From NCBI GenBank assembly GCA_902728285.1, contig CACVBU010000050.1:3558919-3622918 (forward strand): DNA of 64,000 nt, given 5' to 3'. This stretch comes from Clytia hemisphaerica (Eukaryota > Cnidaria > Hydrozoa > Leptothecata > Clytiidae). Shown here in pieces: positions 55,901 through 61,328 of the stretch. The notes under the pieces are model-generated. The model saw nothing but the letters and a program-made list of their open reading frames with translations. It was not told the origin of the DNA and did no database searches. The translations under genes were made by a program, and so were the position numbers. The number at the start of each line of letters is the position of its first letter. The first letter of the stretch is position 1.

Positions 55901-58658
55901 GATCATTTCTAAAACTAGGATAGTTACGGCCATTCCAAAGTAAGAGGTAAGTTAAGTCACGCTCTTTTTTGACTAAGGTACCACCAGTAGGGATGTAGGA
56001 ATGCTGTGACCCTTGCACCATTTGATAGCACCCAGAGGTGGTTCAATCAGGTACTTATAGACTCCAATAGGGTATTTATAGACTCCAATAGGGTATTTAT
56101 AGACTCCAATCGTTGTTGACAATTTCTCGGAATGACCCGTTTAGGATTCAGAATATGTATACCTTATCGGCCAAAACTTGGTCGGCCCTAAGTGACTAAA
56201 TTTTGGCTTGGTGACTAAAATTAGGGCCGACTAAAAATTTGGGCCGACTAAAGTTTGGCCGACTAAAAATTTGGGCCAAATTAAAACTTTATAATTAAGC
56301 TTTCCTTAAAGGGAACGACGCATGGTATATTTATGAAATGCTGATCTAGCATTGGCACAAACACCCATACGGAGGAGTATTTAGGAGTGCTGGATCATAA
56401 CAAAAACCAAAAGTGACTTTATTCCAAAAAATATATTCAAAAAAGTGAATATAATTTACTATAATGTTCAACAACAACACAAAAAGACTTACATAAAACT
56501 GAAAGAAAAAAAGAATGTCTTTTTCTTTTGAATGAAATCGAGTGTTTCTATTTTTAAATGAAGACATTCTATTGTGAATTTATTCGAAAACTTCTTTGCA
56601 ATCTTTTTGTTTACATTTTGTCTTCATTCACTTTCGTTTACTGTTGAAAACATAACAAAGTTTTAGCTATACTCTCAAACCACGTATAACTGTCGGTTAA
56701 GCCAATCAGCTTTCGGGCTGACATCAGCATGTATTTCAAAGTATACCATGGAACTACCAGCAACTCCGACCCCTACTATAAGTATAGCGCTATTCCCTTT
56801 AATCCACTTTTCATATCGATATTACCTTGAAGTAAATAAAGCGGAAAATAGTACTTTAATTAGAAGTCGGTCCTTGGTGACTAAATTTTGACGAGGTGAC
56901 TAAAATTAGGGCCGACTAAAAATTAAGGCCGACTAAAATTAAGGCCGACTAAGTTTTGGCCGATAAGGTCGTTTATATACTCTAAACCCTCGGGTTAAGC
57001 TAAAGTATTTATTCATGGCAACCGAACTATCGAACTAGGAAGATAGCGACAGTAGAAAATATAATTACTCCCCTTACCCCTGGTATATATCAGTAGAGTA
57101 CACAGTGCAACTGTCTCATTTTCGAGGAGGGTAAGTTGGGGAGAGGATGTTAAAAATGGTACCAAGATTTGGCTTATGAGAGCCGGTTTTCATATTTACA
57201 AAGTTTGAAAACCACAACTTGCTATCAATATTGCATTCACAGTTAACAGTAAAATTCTGTTTCATAAGGCAATAAAAAAAATATATATCGACCTCAGAAA
57301 ATCGCTCAGTACTCGCCTGTTTATGTTGGCTAGTTGGAAGTGTTTGTGGGGGATTTGGGTCACTCAAATTCATTGATAAGAGGGGAAGGGGAGAAAAACT
57401 CTTTAATGAACTTTAATGTCCATTCTACTGCCAAAAGTATATTAACTGATTGTAGAACTATGTGCATACTAGAGCCATTCATTTCTCTAGGAAGAAGGAA
57501 ATATTAGAATCCAAAGGCAATACTCGACTTTTAATTAAGGCTGTTAACTTATCGGATTAGATCAACCACTTTGAACGAAGCAGTATTATTAATCCCAGAT
57601 GCTATGCATGTAGTAAAATTTAGAATCAAACGATGATAGCTTTTAAGCAAAGAACCCAAAGATTATCATTGAGTCGTGGAATTATCTAATCCAGTTTGGA
57701 TTCTAAAAAACTATTAAATTGAGTTTAACTAAAGGATGAGTACAACAGGATCGCAATAAGCAGACATACAGTAAAATCACACTACCATAACAAACGATGC
57801 TTTAAACTTCCTGTTACTGTGAAAGTGCAATCCTTTGTTCCATATATTTATGTCAAATATAGTCCCTATCCTAAAATTTACCCTCGGCCTCAATGAGGAA
57901 CGTGGAATTTTTCTCACTTAGAAGACATAATTTTTTTTAATTTTATCGCATTATCAATGATATGGTGATGTAACGTGCATGCGAATCTTATATTTCTCGA
58001 TATTTCGCTCAAACCATGAAGGTAATAAAGATATAGATGGAGAGAAAACGTCGCTGTAATGACCTAAATGGTCGTTCAAATTTTTTATAAATCTATTCAA
58101 AGCGGCTTTCCTTTGATGTACCATCATTGGAAGCAAAAAATATCAATTTATAACTTTAAAAGGTTTCCTAACTATGACATGTAATTTCTTTTTTTAAATT
58201 CATCAGTGGTTTTGTGGGCAGCTACCCCTAGAACTTTGGGGGTATTGTGCTTATTATATGAAGTTTTTCTCAATTTTTCATGACAATGCTATCATCTTTC
58301 AATATACTTGTTAAAAATTTATTGTCTTTCCATTCAGATTCTATCATCTTAAATAATATATACATTCCCACGAGTGCACGCAAAATTAATCAATTTATTC
58401 CCAAAGCAACAAAACAGCTGTTTGCTTCCGATGATTAGTTAGAATTGGTTAGAATAGAATAAATAAAAGGCATTGACTCTCCATCTATTTTTATTACCTT
58501 CATGCTCGAACTATTACTATTTTTTCTTGAGCACTTTGTTTATGATTCCATTCATTTTACTGTAAGGAGATAATAAAGTAGAGCGTACCTTCGATTTCAT
58601 TGAGAATGATATTGCTCTGGAACATTCGATATGGTTCTTGTCCTTGACCACGAATGTC
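19970..58658 (-). CDS. NUP107: Nup107-type nucleoporin, C-terminal 419 residues in 18 exons (5' part beyond the window)
   Basis: Exons in transcript order are 58658-58589, 50751-50684, 49118-49074, 46035-45997, 31957-31861, 31516-31463, 30874-30822, 29439-29413, 28765-28663, 28447-28359, 23657-23586, 23188-23135, 22587-22507, 22225-22181, 21824-21759, 21506-21390, 21002-20952 and 20098-19970 (stop 19972-19970). All internal junctions are GT/AG, and the total of 1260 nt stays in frame. The translation follows the known C-terminal half of animal Nup107, the scaffold subunit of the Y-complex of the nuclear pore. Landmarks are [71 protein letters not shown] and [11 protein letters not shown]. The protein end matches the family end. 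Introns reach 14 kb and contain other genes on both strands. The N-terminal half must lie to the right; I found no further exon between 58.7 and 64 kb. Confidence 0.92.
20219..20670. mobile_element. hAT-like MITE in the last Nup107 intron
   Basis: The ends are CAGTGGTCAAAGCAGC and, on the other strand, CAGTGATCAAAGTTC. CAGTG-type ends are usual for hAT elements. Inner CTGTGAGACGGAAA words occur near both ends. Unit 1 at about 16172-16182 shows the uninterrupted sequence (CTCAATCACGAAGGTCC). The flanking duplication is imperfect, with about six bases (AAAAAG) visible. No transposase is encoded. Confidence 0.8.
22783..23042. mobile_element. Foldback MITE in a Nup107 intron
   Basis: The ends are inverted copies (TATAAAAAACCCGGTCTGGA at the left, TCCAGACCAGGGTTTTTTAT at the right). 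Internal words (TGATCATGTGA, AACGTGATCAAAAA) are also mirrored. Related elements lie at about 36801-37048 and 45568-45815. It is non-coding. Confidence 0.7.
24375..25358 (+). CDS. Intronless coiled-coil protein of unknown function
   Basis: This is a 327-codon frame from ATG (24375) to TAA, with AATAAA at about 25477. Residues 1-30 are polar. Residues about 30-190 are Glu/Lys/Leu-rich with heptad-like spacing (repeated [15 protein letters not shown] and [11 protein letters not shown] types), so a long coiled coil is likely. Residues about 195-327 look globular and aromatic, with [11 protein letters not shown] and [14 protein letters not shown] recognise no family. There is no signal peptide or membrane segment. 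It lies inside the Nup107 intron 23658-28358 on the opposite strand. The lack of introns could mean a retrocopy, but I see no poly(A) tract or target duplication. Confidence 0.65.
   Translation: MSESDKREHNAHGGRKENVENEASVNPNHYKELSTAERRIEQNEGSRDDLRQELESLKKEKELQKLKMENKQLKAEVEKLRQLPKGHLEQSFEVENLRLEVAMLKAENRVKDLEMENGKLVKEKQETLEEIKCLKDEKKTVEEKLKTLDTKEKQLITENVELNEKALAIQNREKELRQEFETLAIKRRMTGQTVVGQILSKFIHQINGDEKVPLYKKYYEELFNEVREKAWCTYVGLCRVLKVQNSTTDFEMVKVLHPIDIKKSRNMNYDSFFREWSCSLSEDFNQDHVLVCLFEKESPETRARTNDLMKGGISYIVQISPTLFARY
25390..25430. mobile_element. Fragment related to the pogo-like MITE at 7582
   Basis: ACAGTAGACTACCGATCATTCGAAGTTCCAAGGGGG-type sequence is the same end as the complement of 7640-7693. 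The opposite end is not seen. It is only a remnant, just downstream of the coiled-coil gene. Confidence 0.45.
26063..26284. mobile_element. Tc1/mariner-like MITE, 222 bp
   Basis: The left end CCAGGCGACCCAGAAAAA and the right end TTTTTTCTGGGTCAACCGG are inverted repeats, with TA directly outside each (26061-26062 and 26285-26286). The interior is non-coding and AT-rich. Confidence 0.75.
26704..28125. mobile_element. Composite TGGACCTACC-ended element with internal repeats
   Basis: It starts TGGACCTACCT and ends CCAGGTAGGTC. A second right end (CCAAGGTAGGTCCA) lies at about 27851-27864. The inside contains at least three diverged copies of a ~250-bp segment with TTCCGGCATTTTCGG, TTGAAACATGCTTGATGGTG and a tail ending CTCGAGAAAAGCTGGTAACA. 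Relatives are at 40166 and 52271. Open frames here are repeat translations and not genes. Confidence 0.65.
27913..28092. repeat. (CGAA)n tetranucleotide microsatellite, ~180 bp
   Basis: About 45 tandem copies of a four-base unit (GAAC/CGAA) occur with two or three irregularities at the left (CGGA, GAAAG). It grows from a short ACGGACGAACG tract that also occurs at 27795-27830 in the same element, so the expansion arose inside the mobile element. Confidence 0.95.
32383..32720. repeat. ~170-bp direct repeat upstream of the family-B promoter
   Basis: Two diverged tandem copies (about 32383-32560 and 32561-32720) share GGAAGTGCC, TACAA-TAACTATGA and GGAATT-GAAAAATTA words. The same pair precedes the other two family-B genes. 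It could contain shared regulatory DNA, but no motif can be assigned. Confidence 0.6.
32780..32787 (+). promoter_or_regulatory. TATA box of family-B gene 1
   Basis: TATAAATA lies 82 bp before the ATG, preceded by ACTTCCTCGTCTTAAAAGG. The spacing is identical in all three family-B genes (32780, 38594, 43570). Confidence 0.75.
32862..33833 (+). CDS. Secreted acidic/basic cysteine-rich protein, family B copy 1
   Basis: Exons 32862-32916, 33107-33256 and 33469-33833 give 189 residues, with GT-AG introns in phase 1. Exon 1 encodes the signal peptide [18 protein letters not shown]. Exon 2 encodes 50 residues, 27 of them Asp/Glu and none Lys/Arg, with EPM-containing repeats. Exon 3 encodes about 121 residues with ten cysteines and about 35 Lys/Arg against 5 acidic residues. 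Spacing is C-x10-C-x5-C-x7-C-x8-C-x7-C-x2-C-x7-C-x10-C-x9-C, matching family A exactly from cysteine 2 to cysteine 8. The gene lies inside the Nup107 intron 31860-46036... read on the opposite strand. It is presumably secreted. The biological role is unknown. Confidence 0.85.
34242..36233. mobile_element. Non-autonomous hAT-like element, 1,992 bp
   Basis: ACCTGACT (34234-34241) and ACCTGACC (36234-36241) form an 8-bp target duplication with one mismatch. The ends are AAGTAGCGGTCTGGC and, on the other strand, CAGTGGCGGCCTGAC, the usual hAT CAGTGGCGG type. Both paralogous units show the unbroken site (about 40087-40100 and 45057-45070). A nested inverted pair (34689-34716 and 35683-35708, GGTAGGGACCGC) suggests another element inside. 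No transposase frame is present. Confidence 0.88.
36801..37048. mobile_element. Foldback MITE related to 22783-23042
   Basis: TATAAAAACTCTGGTCTG at the left is mirrored by CCAGAGCTGAGTTTTTCATA at the right. It includes the TTGATCACGTTACCAAATTC word seen complemented in the element at 22783. The same element lies in the third family-B unit at 45568-45815. Confidence 0.6.
37051..38090 (-). pseudogene. CR1/L2-like LINE fragment, 3' part of the reverse transcriptase frame
   Basis: Read on the minus strand, 38090-37850 carries a decayed thumb region with [11 protein letters not shown], the same words as in the plus-strand LINE at 41870. The part at about 37345-37051 carries the usual LINE tail with [14 protein letters not shown], a Cys-containing DPFYNC and [13 protein letters not shown]. 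Between them is unrelated or heavily decayed sequence with a GGGAGGGTGGGGGG run. There are many frame breaks. This LINE separates family-B units 1 and 2. Confidence 0.75.
38594..38601 (+). promoter_or_regulatory. TATA box of family-B gene 2
   Basis: TATAAATA lies 82 bp before the ATG, in the conserved block described for 32780. Confidence 0.75.
38676..39683 (+). CDS. Secreted acidic/basic cysteine-rich protein, family B copy 2
   Basis: Exons 38676-38730, 38943-39092 and 39313-39683 give 191 residues. The signal peptide has Val for Ala at one position. Exon 2 is the same length as in copy 1. Exon 3 has a two-residue insertion near its start (Lys-Pro doubled) and Lys for Glu before cysteine 6; otherwise it is the same, with all ten cysteines kept. 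Transcription opposes the host gene Nup107. Confidence 0.85.
40166..40917. mobile_element. TGGACCTACC-type element, partial and internally duplicated
   Basis: It starts TGGACCTACCTGGTTATGAA, as does the element at 52271, and contains the CTCGAGAAAAGCTAATACC tail near 40717. A second diverged copy of its middle (ATTGATGTATGCTTAT) runs to 40917, where LINE sequence begins abruptly. Frames at 40361-40561 are not genes. Confidence 0.6.
40918..43230 (+). pseudogene. 5'-truncated CR1/L2-like LINE with broken reverse transcriptase
   Basis: The endonuclease part is missing. Bases 40918-41500 encode the fingers region ([40 protein letters not shown]). A deletion near 41490-41510 removes part of the next block. 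[14 protein letters not shown] follows in another frame to a stop at 41698. Then come [21 protein letters not shown] (catalytic Asp pair near 41775), [16 protein letters not shown] and [13 protein letters not shown] second frame break at about 42215 leads to the tail ([11 protein letters not shown], about 42525) and stop near 42729. The 3' end holds a nested MITE and a T-rich tail to about 43230. The element is dead. Confidence 0.9.
42746..43054. mobile_element. MITE nested in the LINE 3' end
   Basis: GGCCATTCCATTTTATATCC at the left is mirrored by TTTTTTAATGGAACAGCCCA at the right, with CATACAGGGGGGTGGAC and its complement continuing inward. Several internal CCAGGGGGTA words are present. It is non-coding. 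The LINE tail resumes after it. Confidence 0.8.
43570..43577 (+). promoter_or_regulatory. TATA box of family-B gene 3
   Basis: TATAAATA lies 82 bp before the ATG in the same conserved block. Confidence 0.75.
43652..44659 (+). CDS. Secreted acidic/basic cysteine-rich protein, family B copy 3
   Basis: Exons 43652-43706, 43917-44072 and 44289-44659 give 193 residues. Exon 2 is two codons longer than in the other two copies and is the most divergent part ([11 protein letters not shown] in place of the IYGEEED region). Exon 3 has the Lys-Pro doubling of copy 2 but keeps the Glu before cysteine 6 of copy 1, so the three exon 3 sequences are mosaic. All ten cysteines and the basic character are retained. 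Confidence 0.85.
45568..45815. mobile_element. Foldback MITE, same insertion as 36801-37048
   Basis: It is the counterpart of the element in unit 1 and so was present before the family-B units duplicated. The ends TATAAAATCTCTTGTCTG and CCAGAGCGGAGTTTTTTATA are imperfect inverted copies. Confidence 0.55.
46036..47015. other. Nup107 intron and upstream region of the GPCR gene; no gene seen
   Basis: AT-rich DNA without a convincing frame or RNA gene. Any GPCR promoter must lie here, but no clear TATA box stands out. Confidence 0.4.
47016..47084 (+). CDS. Possible first coding exon upstream of the GPCR frame
   Basis: ATG at 47016 starts 23 codons ([20 protein letters not shown] and onward) ending exactly at a GTAAAA donor. 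A TTTCGTAG acceptor at 47370 would join it in frame to the open sequence that continues into the GPCR. The resulting hydrophilic, helical N-terminus is unusual for a receptor of this class. The exon may instead be untranslated, chance or another gene. RNA evidence is needed to decide. Confidence 0.3.
47470..48534 (+). CDS. Class A (rhodopsin-like) G protein-coupled receptor
   Basis: From ATG at 47470 the product has 354 residues. The frame stays open 96 bases upstream to a possible splice acceptor at 47370 but has no ATG there. Seven hydrophobic segments are visible. TM1 has GNS (Asn 1.50) and TM2 LAVIDLL (Asp 2.50). A Cys precedes TM3 (WSCEYG), and TM3 ends in ERY, the DRY equivalent. A Cys in extracellular loop 2 (EQCNN) would pair with it. 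TM6 has FSAVP instead of the usual CWxP, and TM7 has NFIVY instead of NPxxY. NWTS near the N-terminus is a glycosylation site. Such features fit a peptide-type receptor, but the ligand cannot be told. It lies in a Nup107 intron on the opposite strand. Confidence 0.85.
   Translation: MGGNWTSTTEHDMRSGLKWAELVQYRAGVSRIAIIIIAVFAVVGVFGNSMIISFFVKKHWKNIRKMSSYHFLIIVLAVIDLLMCFALTYCYYFEWEFLLWKLDNWSCEYGLTYLKMGFPNLSYWLVVFISYERYRNIVHPFDGKTSRLKYTAVILLVFASTAGLPFLIGTMVKQQIIVREGVNGEQCNNMNPIADTTPLKFHGTWTILAIIKFVIPISLMIHYYRKISSYMKSEEKNSQNVGQVFERIRKRNKRALKVIRYLGLIFFFSAVPARAFLWFYLHIISYVPNVIEVYDLEAISVLGYAASWLVTMNNILNFIVYAYIMKDYREFLFNCLTCGLRRRWKQTDEATTDK
49369..50548. mobile_element. TTAA-flanked element, 1,180 bp
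   Basis: TTAA lies outside both ends (49365-49368 and 50549-50552). The ends GGTGGTACCAGGGGAATTAA and, on the other strand, GGTGGTTCCAGGGGAATTAT are inverted repeats. No transposase frame is visible; the frames at 49776 and 50287 are short and featureless. It lies in the Nup107 intron 49119-50683. Confidence 0.8.
51718..52231. mobile_element. Long-TIR MITE, 514 bp
   Basis: Both ends start CAGTCGG and continue with ACCACTACA, AAAGGCAACTATT and GGAAATATTTCCCGAAC, inverted for about 65 bp. The interior repeats GGGAAA/TTTCCC words. CAGT-type ends hint at hAT. The flanks share ATAGG, so the target duplication is unclear. Confidence 0.8.
52271..52698. mobile_element. TGGACCTACC-type MITE, 428 bp
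   Basis: It starts TGGACCTACCTGGTTATGCA and ends GGGGGTAGGTCCA. The interior matches 40166-40620 closely, for example CATATATAATTGATATCTAC. It is non-coding. Confidence 0.75.
52849..53818 (-). pseudogene. Fibrinogen-related protein pseudogene
   Basis: The parts match the intact gene at 54700-55545 in order. A signal peptide and short Cys region starts at 53818 (ending CLEIYQA and a TGA at 53593-53591). A middle fibrinogen part follows ([29 protein letters not shown]), then the C-terminal part ([31 protein letters not shown]). Between them are the in-frame stop and further frame breaks near 53530, 53284 and 53040. The homologous sequence is still present across these breaks without splice signals, so this is decay and not intron structure. 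It lies in a Nup107 intron on the same strand. Confidence 0.85.
53819..54699. other. Region between the two fibrinogen-related loci; no gene seen
   Basis: AT-rich intronic DNA of Nup107. No frame with features, RNA gene or obvious repeat. Part of it would be the former promoter of the pseudogene. Confidence 0.4.
54700..55545 (-). CDS. Secreted fibrinogen-related (FReD) protein, intronless
   Basis: I chose the ATG at 55545 because it starts a clear signal peptide ([19 protein letters not shown]) and lies downstream of a TATA box. An upstream in-frame ATG at 55590 would add 15 hydrophilic residues. The product has 281 residues. After a short linker comes a Cys-rich stretch ([15 protein letters not shown]), then a complete fibrinogen C-terminal domain. 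Its marks are the DC-x-YQSG start, [30 protein letters not shown] (calcium-site region), [10 protein letters not shown] and IVWNNN. Proteins of this kind are sugar-binding, pattern-recognition or matrix factors (ficolin/FREP type). It is nested in a Nup107 intron on the same strand, with a decayed sister copy downstream. Confidence 0.9.
   Translation of the reverse strand: MDFKIAVLLFLSLQFSCCSTLSAGTVLDKALANFQEQINNLKDVFLCGSCKPIKGGNGCDCRHLEPMEDCLAFYQSGYRRSGPYTIRMRGANATVYCDQQTQGGGWTVLMRRKDGSVNFVQNWQSYKAGFGDLLGEFWLGNQNIHDLTKPSFASMRSELLINMRIKGQTNNVYAKYDTFEIGDEASKYTLNMSGPSGTVPDPGHMMYHNLQKFSTYDSDNDLVIGRSCCHRHGRVGWWFRSCFRTLLTGVYRFRRSEDEIVWNNNDKVKPEFVEMKIRRKV
55603..55610 (-). promoter_or_regulatory. 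TATA box of the fibrinogen-related gene
   Basis: TATAAAAG on the minus strand lies about 60 bp before the chosen ATG at 55545 and about 15 bp before the upstream ATG at 55590, which would be too close. This supports the internal start. Confidence 0.6.
56051..56113. repeat. Three tandem copies of a 21-bp unit
   Basis: GGTATTTATAGACTCCAATA is repeated three times, the first copy with one change. It is non-coding. Confidence 0.85.
56161..56969. mobile_element. Inverted-repeat element with GGCCGACTAAA arrays, ~810 bp
   Basis: ACCTTATCGGCCAAAACTTG at the left is mirrored by AAGTTTTGGCCGATAAGGT at the right. Next to each end lie several GGGCCGACTAAAAATT words. The middle is AT-rich without a transposase. 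The superfamily is not recognised. Confidence 0.75.
56970..58588. other. Nup107 intron, no gene recognised
   Basis: AT-rich. Short frames on both strands lack features. No RNA gene or clear repeat is seen. Confidence 0.4.
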
Positions 58659-59084
58659 CTGCAGAGGAATTAAAACACATCAATGTAACGTAACTGTTTG
58701 CTTACACAGTATTTTTAAACAAAAGGAAGAACTAACTAATTTCTAACTAATTTCTCCCGAAATTTTGAGAAATTCTTTTGTTTATTACATTTTGGCGCGC
58801 CCACCTTCTTTCTATATCTGTCTACCGGGTGCACCAAAAAAAAGTATACAGGTTTGTCAAGATATTGAGAGCTTCAGGATTTAAATTTTTTGTTCATTCT
58901 TTTTTTATCGTATAGAGGATGCTCTAACTTGAATCTTGAGCTATCATACATAAAGTTTGAAAAATTAGTTCGAAAATTAGTTCGAAAACTTTTTTTTAAT
59001 GTCGAAATTTCAAAAAATCATCAAAAACAGCAAACAAACTTTTCTCTTGACACACTCCTTCTTTGCACATAAAAATACCAAAAA

Positions 59085-59351
59085 ATGCAACTGTGTTCAT
59101 CAAAACTCGTTATGGAATTTAGAAATATGGTAAAAAAAGCCTCGAAAAAAGCTATTCCCATGTGGAATAATATTTTTGGAAAAGCTAAAAAAAAAGTTTT
59201 GGAAATCTCAAAGAGAGGTTTCGATATTATGTGTGTGCTATGTGAGAAAACTTTTGAAAAAATAGATCACTATTCCTCAACTAGTTGCCCAAAGAATTTG
59301 GATCTGCATCGAGTTTGCTCGTGTTGGAAATATTTCATGACTTGCAAATAA
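59085..59351 (+). CDS. Unassigned small open frame
   Basis: The frame has 88 codons, Lys-rich at first, then five cysteines in the last third (MCVLCEKTF, SCPKN, VCSCW, TCK). AATAAA follows at about 59407. No signal peptide or known domain. The flanking GGGTGCACCAAAAAAAAGTA at 58828 looks like a mobile-element end, so this may be a remnant. The evidence for a real gene is weak. Confidence 0.2.
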   Translation: MQLCSSKLVMEFRNMVKKASKKAIPMWNNIFGKAKKKVLEISKRGFDIMCVLCEKTFEKIDHYSSTSCPKNLDLHRVCSCWKYFMTCK

Positions 59352-59429
59352 GATGGAGAAACTGTTGGTAAAATTTAAATAAGAAAAAAAACACCAAAAA
59401 AAAAACAATAAAATTATGTTTTTGTCATC

Positions 59430-61120
59430 TTGTCTTATTTATAGCTTGATTGCTGTTTTAATAAACCAGCTGCGCTGGAAGGTCAGCCTAAATTGCTTAA
59501 TATGATTAGAAAGATATGTTGTTAAAAATTGATATGATTTACTAAAACGAGAGTGAAAAAATCATCAAATTTACGTTTGTATACAATATGGATTAAAAAT
59601 ATGCCATGTTACAATCTGTATGACAGAATAATTATTCGTCTCTTAATTAGGATAGATATTTAGATAATAAAAATTAGATATACAGATGAACAGCAACAAA
59701 AGGCTATACATCAACAACAGATTCATGAAAATAAAAATCCTTGCAAGGAAGTTAAAAGCAAGGCATACTGTACTTATCAAAAATCACAAAATTGTATACA
59801 CTTTTCATTTTTCACTAAGCTTAGACTTATTATTATATTCTAGCTAAAGCTGGACAAAAGATCAAAAAAGTTTCAAAAACAAAGATGCTGTAAATCAGTA
59901 AAAGTTAAAATGGTGTCATTCTTATTCATCTTAAAACTGCAGAGAAATAGTTTAGCTTAAAACTACATGCACATGTTTTTTATAATAAGCAATGAAAAAT
60001 TCAAAAAAAGTTTACACCGATCTAGATTTTATTCAAATTTAAAGTTTTATGTTTAGCATACCCAGTGTCGTCCCAGAAAGACTGTAATTATTGTACTGTA
60101 TTTTCCCTAATCTGAGCCTAAATATGCTTAAAAGTGTAATATTTATCCATTAAAAAATATTTAATCCATCTATATACATTTATTATTTATCATTATTAGT
60201 CCAAAATGTATAAGTGTCCGCCATCAAATCACAGTGAAAAAATGCAAGTCTAGAAAAACATAATTTTTGTCAATAATTTGATGAAGAATACTTACAGCCT
60301 TTCTGAAATTTACAAAGGTGCTGCACTTTAACAGTTAGCCACACTAGCGTCCCGCCAAAATGCTTATCAAAGATTAATGCTGCGAAAGCGCTATATCGTT
60401 TACTTGTCTCTCAAGCAAAAAAATGCACCGCAAAACTTCTAAAAGGATTCATGAAAAAAATAACCCGGCGCTTTTTAATGAAATTAACATTTTCAAAAAC
60501 TTTGAGAAATTGCCTAAAATTTGAGCCATAGATGAAAAAATTTGAGCCAAGCCAACCTTGAAAACTAATTTGAAGATCAACTTCCCAAGAAAAAGATCTA
60601 CGGGGGAGGCGGAACCCACCTAGATCCGCGCACTGTCGGATAGGCTATCTCCCGGAAATTTTGCCGGACCTCAAACAATGACCCGTTTACATGTGCGTAA
60701 TTGTTTTTACTTTAGCGTATAAACAAGGCCTTAAAAATCAAAGCGCTGTCTCGGGAATTGAATGACAAATTTTGGTTGGTTGATTTTGGCTGCTGCACGT
60801 TTTATTTTGCTTCCAACTTTCAAGTTTTAATTAATATTGTCTTGCGAACTTGATTCAGGTAACTCTCATCCTTGTTGTTGAAATGTATCCTGTAGATGAC
60901 TGATGTTGTTTTTTCTGGAAGCTAGATTTCCTAGTGTGACTAACTGTTTAAATATATATAGTTGATTAATTTCCATTTAGGCTTGATCATAATTATCTCC
61001 AAGTCAAAAAGAACAAATGCAAGTGTCAGCTTTCAAATCGCAGTGAAAACTTAAGTCTAGAAAAAATCATTTTTACGTCAATAATTTGATAGGCTATTTA
61101 TTTTTAATAGACCTTTTTTT
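59430..61120. other. AT-rich DNA with dispersed repeats; no gene seen
   Basis: No exon-like frame is visible. I looked for more Nup107 exons here and found none. Two copies of a ~120-bp repeat are present (see 60175). Confidence 0.4.
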
Positions 61121-61123
61121 AAT

Positions 61124-61275
61124 GAGGCCACCCTGTTGAATAATTATGTAGTCCAGCAAAAAAAACAATGATATAGCCATGCATAATTATTATAATATGC
61201 ATGAAACAGTAATTATGCATGGCTGTATCATTGTTTTTATGCTGGACTACATAATTATTCAACAGGGTTGCCTCT
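61124..61275. repeat. ~150-bp near-perfect palindrome
   Basis: GAGGCCACCCTGTTGAATAA at the left is complemented by TTATTCAACAGGGTTGCCTC at the right, with about 70-bp arms meeting at 61195-61203. The arms contain ACTACATAATTATTC and CATGCATAATTA words. It lies just before the LINE ORF1 start. Confidence 0.9.
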
Positions 61276-61328
61276 TTTTTGACGTCAAATTTTTTTCTGG
61301 CTGGTTGTGCTCGTCGAAATGCATCAAA

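Noticed and set aside
60290..60320. Tiny minus-strand exon (7 nt) with acceptor- and donor-like ends
   Set aside because: It is too short, fits no Nup107 segment, and such motifs arise by chance in AT-rich DNA.
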